Source of the DNA: Alphaproteobacteria bacterium
Lineage (GTDB): Bacteria; Pseudomonadota; Alphaproteobacteria; UBA8366
Assembly: GCA_030743445.1 (NCBI GenBank)
Contig: JASLSL010000362.1
Span: forward strand, 1-7,038
DNA length: 7,038 nucleotides
Direction of reading: 5' to 3'
A program made the position numbers and the translations under genes. Shown piece by piece: positions 6,368 to 7,038 of this stretch; position 1 is the stretch's first letter; every line of letters begins with the position of its first letter. Below the pieces are notes generated by a model that saw only the letters and a list, made by a program, of their open reading frames with translations, ran no database searches and was not told where the DNA came from.

Positions 6368-7018
6368 ATGGTGGACCGCTTGAAGCTCGCGGTATTGATC
6401 TCCGGCCGCGGCACCAACATGCAGGCGCTGATCGACGCTTGCGCCGCCGCCGACTATCCGGCCGAAATCGTCGTCGTGCTGTCCAACGAGCCGGACGCGG
6501 CGGGCCTCGCCCGGGCGAACGAGGCCGGGATCGAGGCCCTGGTCGTGCCGCACCGCGACTACGACGGCCGCGAGGGCTTCGAGGCGGCGGTCACCGCGGC
6601 ATTGGCGGAGCGCGGCGTCGAGCTGATCGCGCTCGCCGGGTTCATGCGCCTCTTGACGGCAGGCTTCGTCGAGCGGTGGCGCGACCGGCTGATCAATATC
6701 CACCCGTCCCTATTGCCCGCCTTCAAGGGACTGGACACGCACGAGCGGGCGCTCGCGGCGGGCGTGCGGTTCGCCGGCTGCACCGTGCATTTCGTCCGCA
6801 CCGAGATGGACAGCGGGCCGATCATCGTCCAAGCCGCGGTGCCGATCGGCCCGGACGACCATGCGGCGAGCCTCGCGGCCCGGGTGCTCGAGCAGGAACA
6901 CGTGATCTACCCGCTCGCGGTCCGGCTGATCGCCGAGGGCCGGGTCGGGATCGAGGACGAGCTGGTCACCGTCGACGGCGCGGCGGCGGCGGGTGCGACG
7001 ATTAATCCCACGGCCTGA
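6368..7018 (+). CDS. purN: Phosphoribosylglycinamide formyltransferase (GART), folate-dependent
   Basis: 216-residue cytosolic enzyme that moves a formyl group from 10-formyltetrahydrofolate to GAR, step 3 of purine synthesis. The phosphate-binding loop ISGRGTNMQALI is at 11-22. Catalytic Asn110 and His112 sit in NIHPSLLPAFKG (110-121), and Asp148 in HFVRTEMDSGPIIVQ (141-155), matching the Asn-His-Asp triad known from E. coli PurN. AGFMRLL (90-96) is also typical. ATG 6368 lies 4 nt after the purM stop with no clear ribosome binding site, so translation probably depends on ribosomes finishing purM. Length and ends are normal; the Ala/Gly-rich tail at 205-216 is unremarkable. No terminator can be judged in the remaining 20 nt of the window. 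Confidence 0.97.
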   Translation: MVDRLKLAVLISGRGTNMQALIDACAAADYPAEIVVVLSNEPDAAGLARANEAGIEALVVPHRDYDGREGFEAAVTAALAERGVELIALAGFMRLLTAGFVERWRDRLINIHPSLLPAFKGLDTHERALAAGVRFAGCTVHFVRTEMDSGPIIVQAAVPIGPDDHAASLAARVLEQEHVIYPLAVRLIAEGRVGIEDELVTVDGAAAAGATINPTA

Positions 7019-7038
7019 ACCCGCCTGCCCCTTGCGTC

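Noticed and set aside
5278..6420. 380-codon minus-strand frame opposite purM
   Set aside because: Antisense shadow of an unambiguous purM; no recognisable motif.

Overview
High-GC bacterial DNA, almost fully coding, from an alphaproteobacterium, most likely of the Rhodospirillales or a relative. This rests on the gene content (an HdaA-type DnaA regulator, DUF2066 protein, CDP-alcohol phosphatidyltransferase and AI-2E/PerM permease, divergent from purM-purN), the strong GC bias at third codon positions and Shine-Dalgarno-led, tightly packed operons. The genus cannot be read from the window.

Layout. Positions 2-64 (+) look like the last codons of a gene entering from the left edge. Positions 60-110 hold a small imperfect inverted repeat between this gene and the convergent minus-strand operon. 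From 5240 down to 110 on the minus strand runs a six-gene operon, in transcription order: DUF2066 secreted protein (5240-4122), CDP-alcohol phosphatidyltransferase (4101-3514), AI-2E/PerM membrane protein (3517-2429), hdaA (2432-1725), an atypical SDR (1719-940) and an FkbM-family methyltransferase (943-278, with coding signal continuing to 110). Gaps are 20 nt, -4, -4, 5 and -4. On the plus strand from 5263, purM (5263-6363) and purN (6368-7018) form a divergent purine-biosynthesis pair 4 nt apart. No noncoding stretch exceeds 50 nt, and I see no RNA gene, CRISPR array or insertion sequence.

How the genes work together. PurN and PurM catalyse steps 3 and 5 of de novo IMP synthesis. In the opposite operon, HdaA is expected to promote DnaA-ATP hydrolysis together with the DNA-loaded sliding clamp; the phosphatidyltransferase makes an anionic phospholipid or its precursor; the PerM-like protein is a membrane carrier of uncertain substrate. 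The SDR and the methyltransferase have no evident link to replication or phospholipids and look like an appended pair.

The point most worth checking is an in-frame TAG at 280-278 in the methyltransferase gene. The same frame continues with family-like sequence for 55 more codons to a TGA at 112-110, so the gene seems to carry one nonsense change (or a sequencing error) where the family normally has Trp. The SDR also lacks the usual Tyr and Lys of its catalytic motif. Otherwise the window is ordinary housekeeping DNA, and I see no convincing new system.
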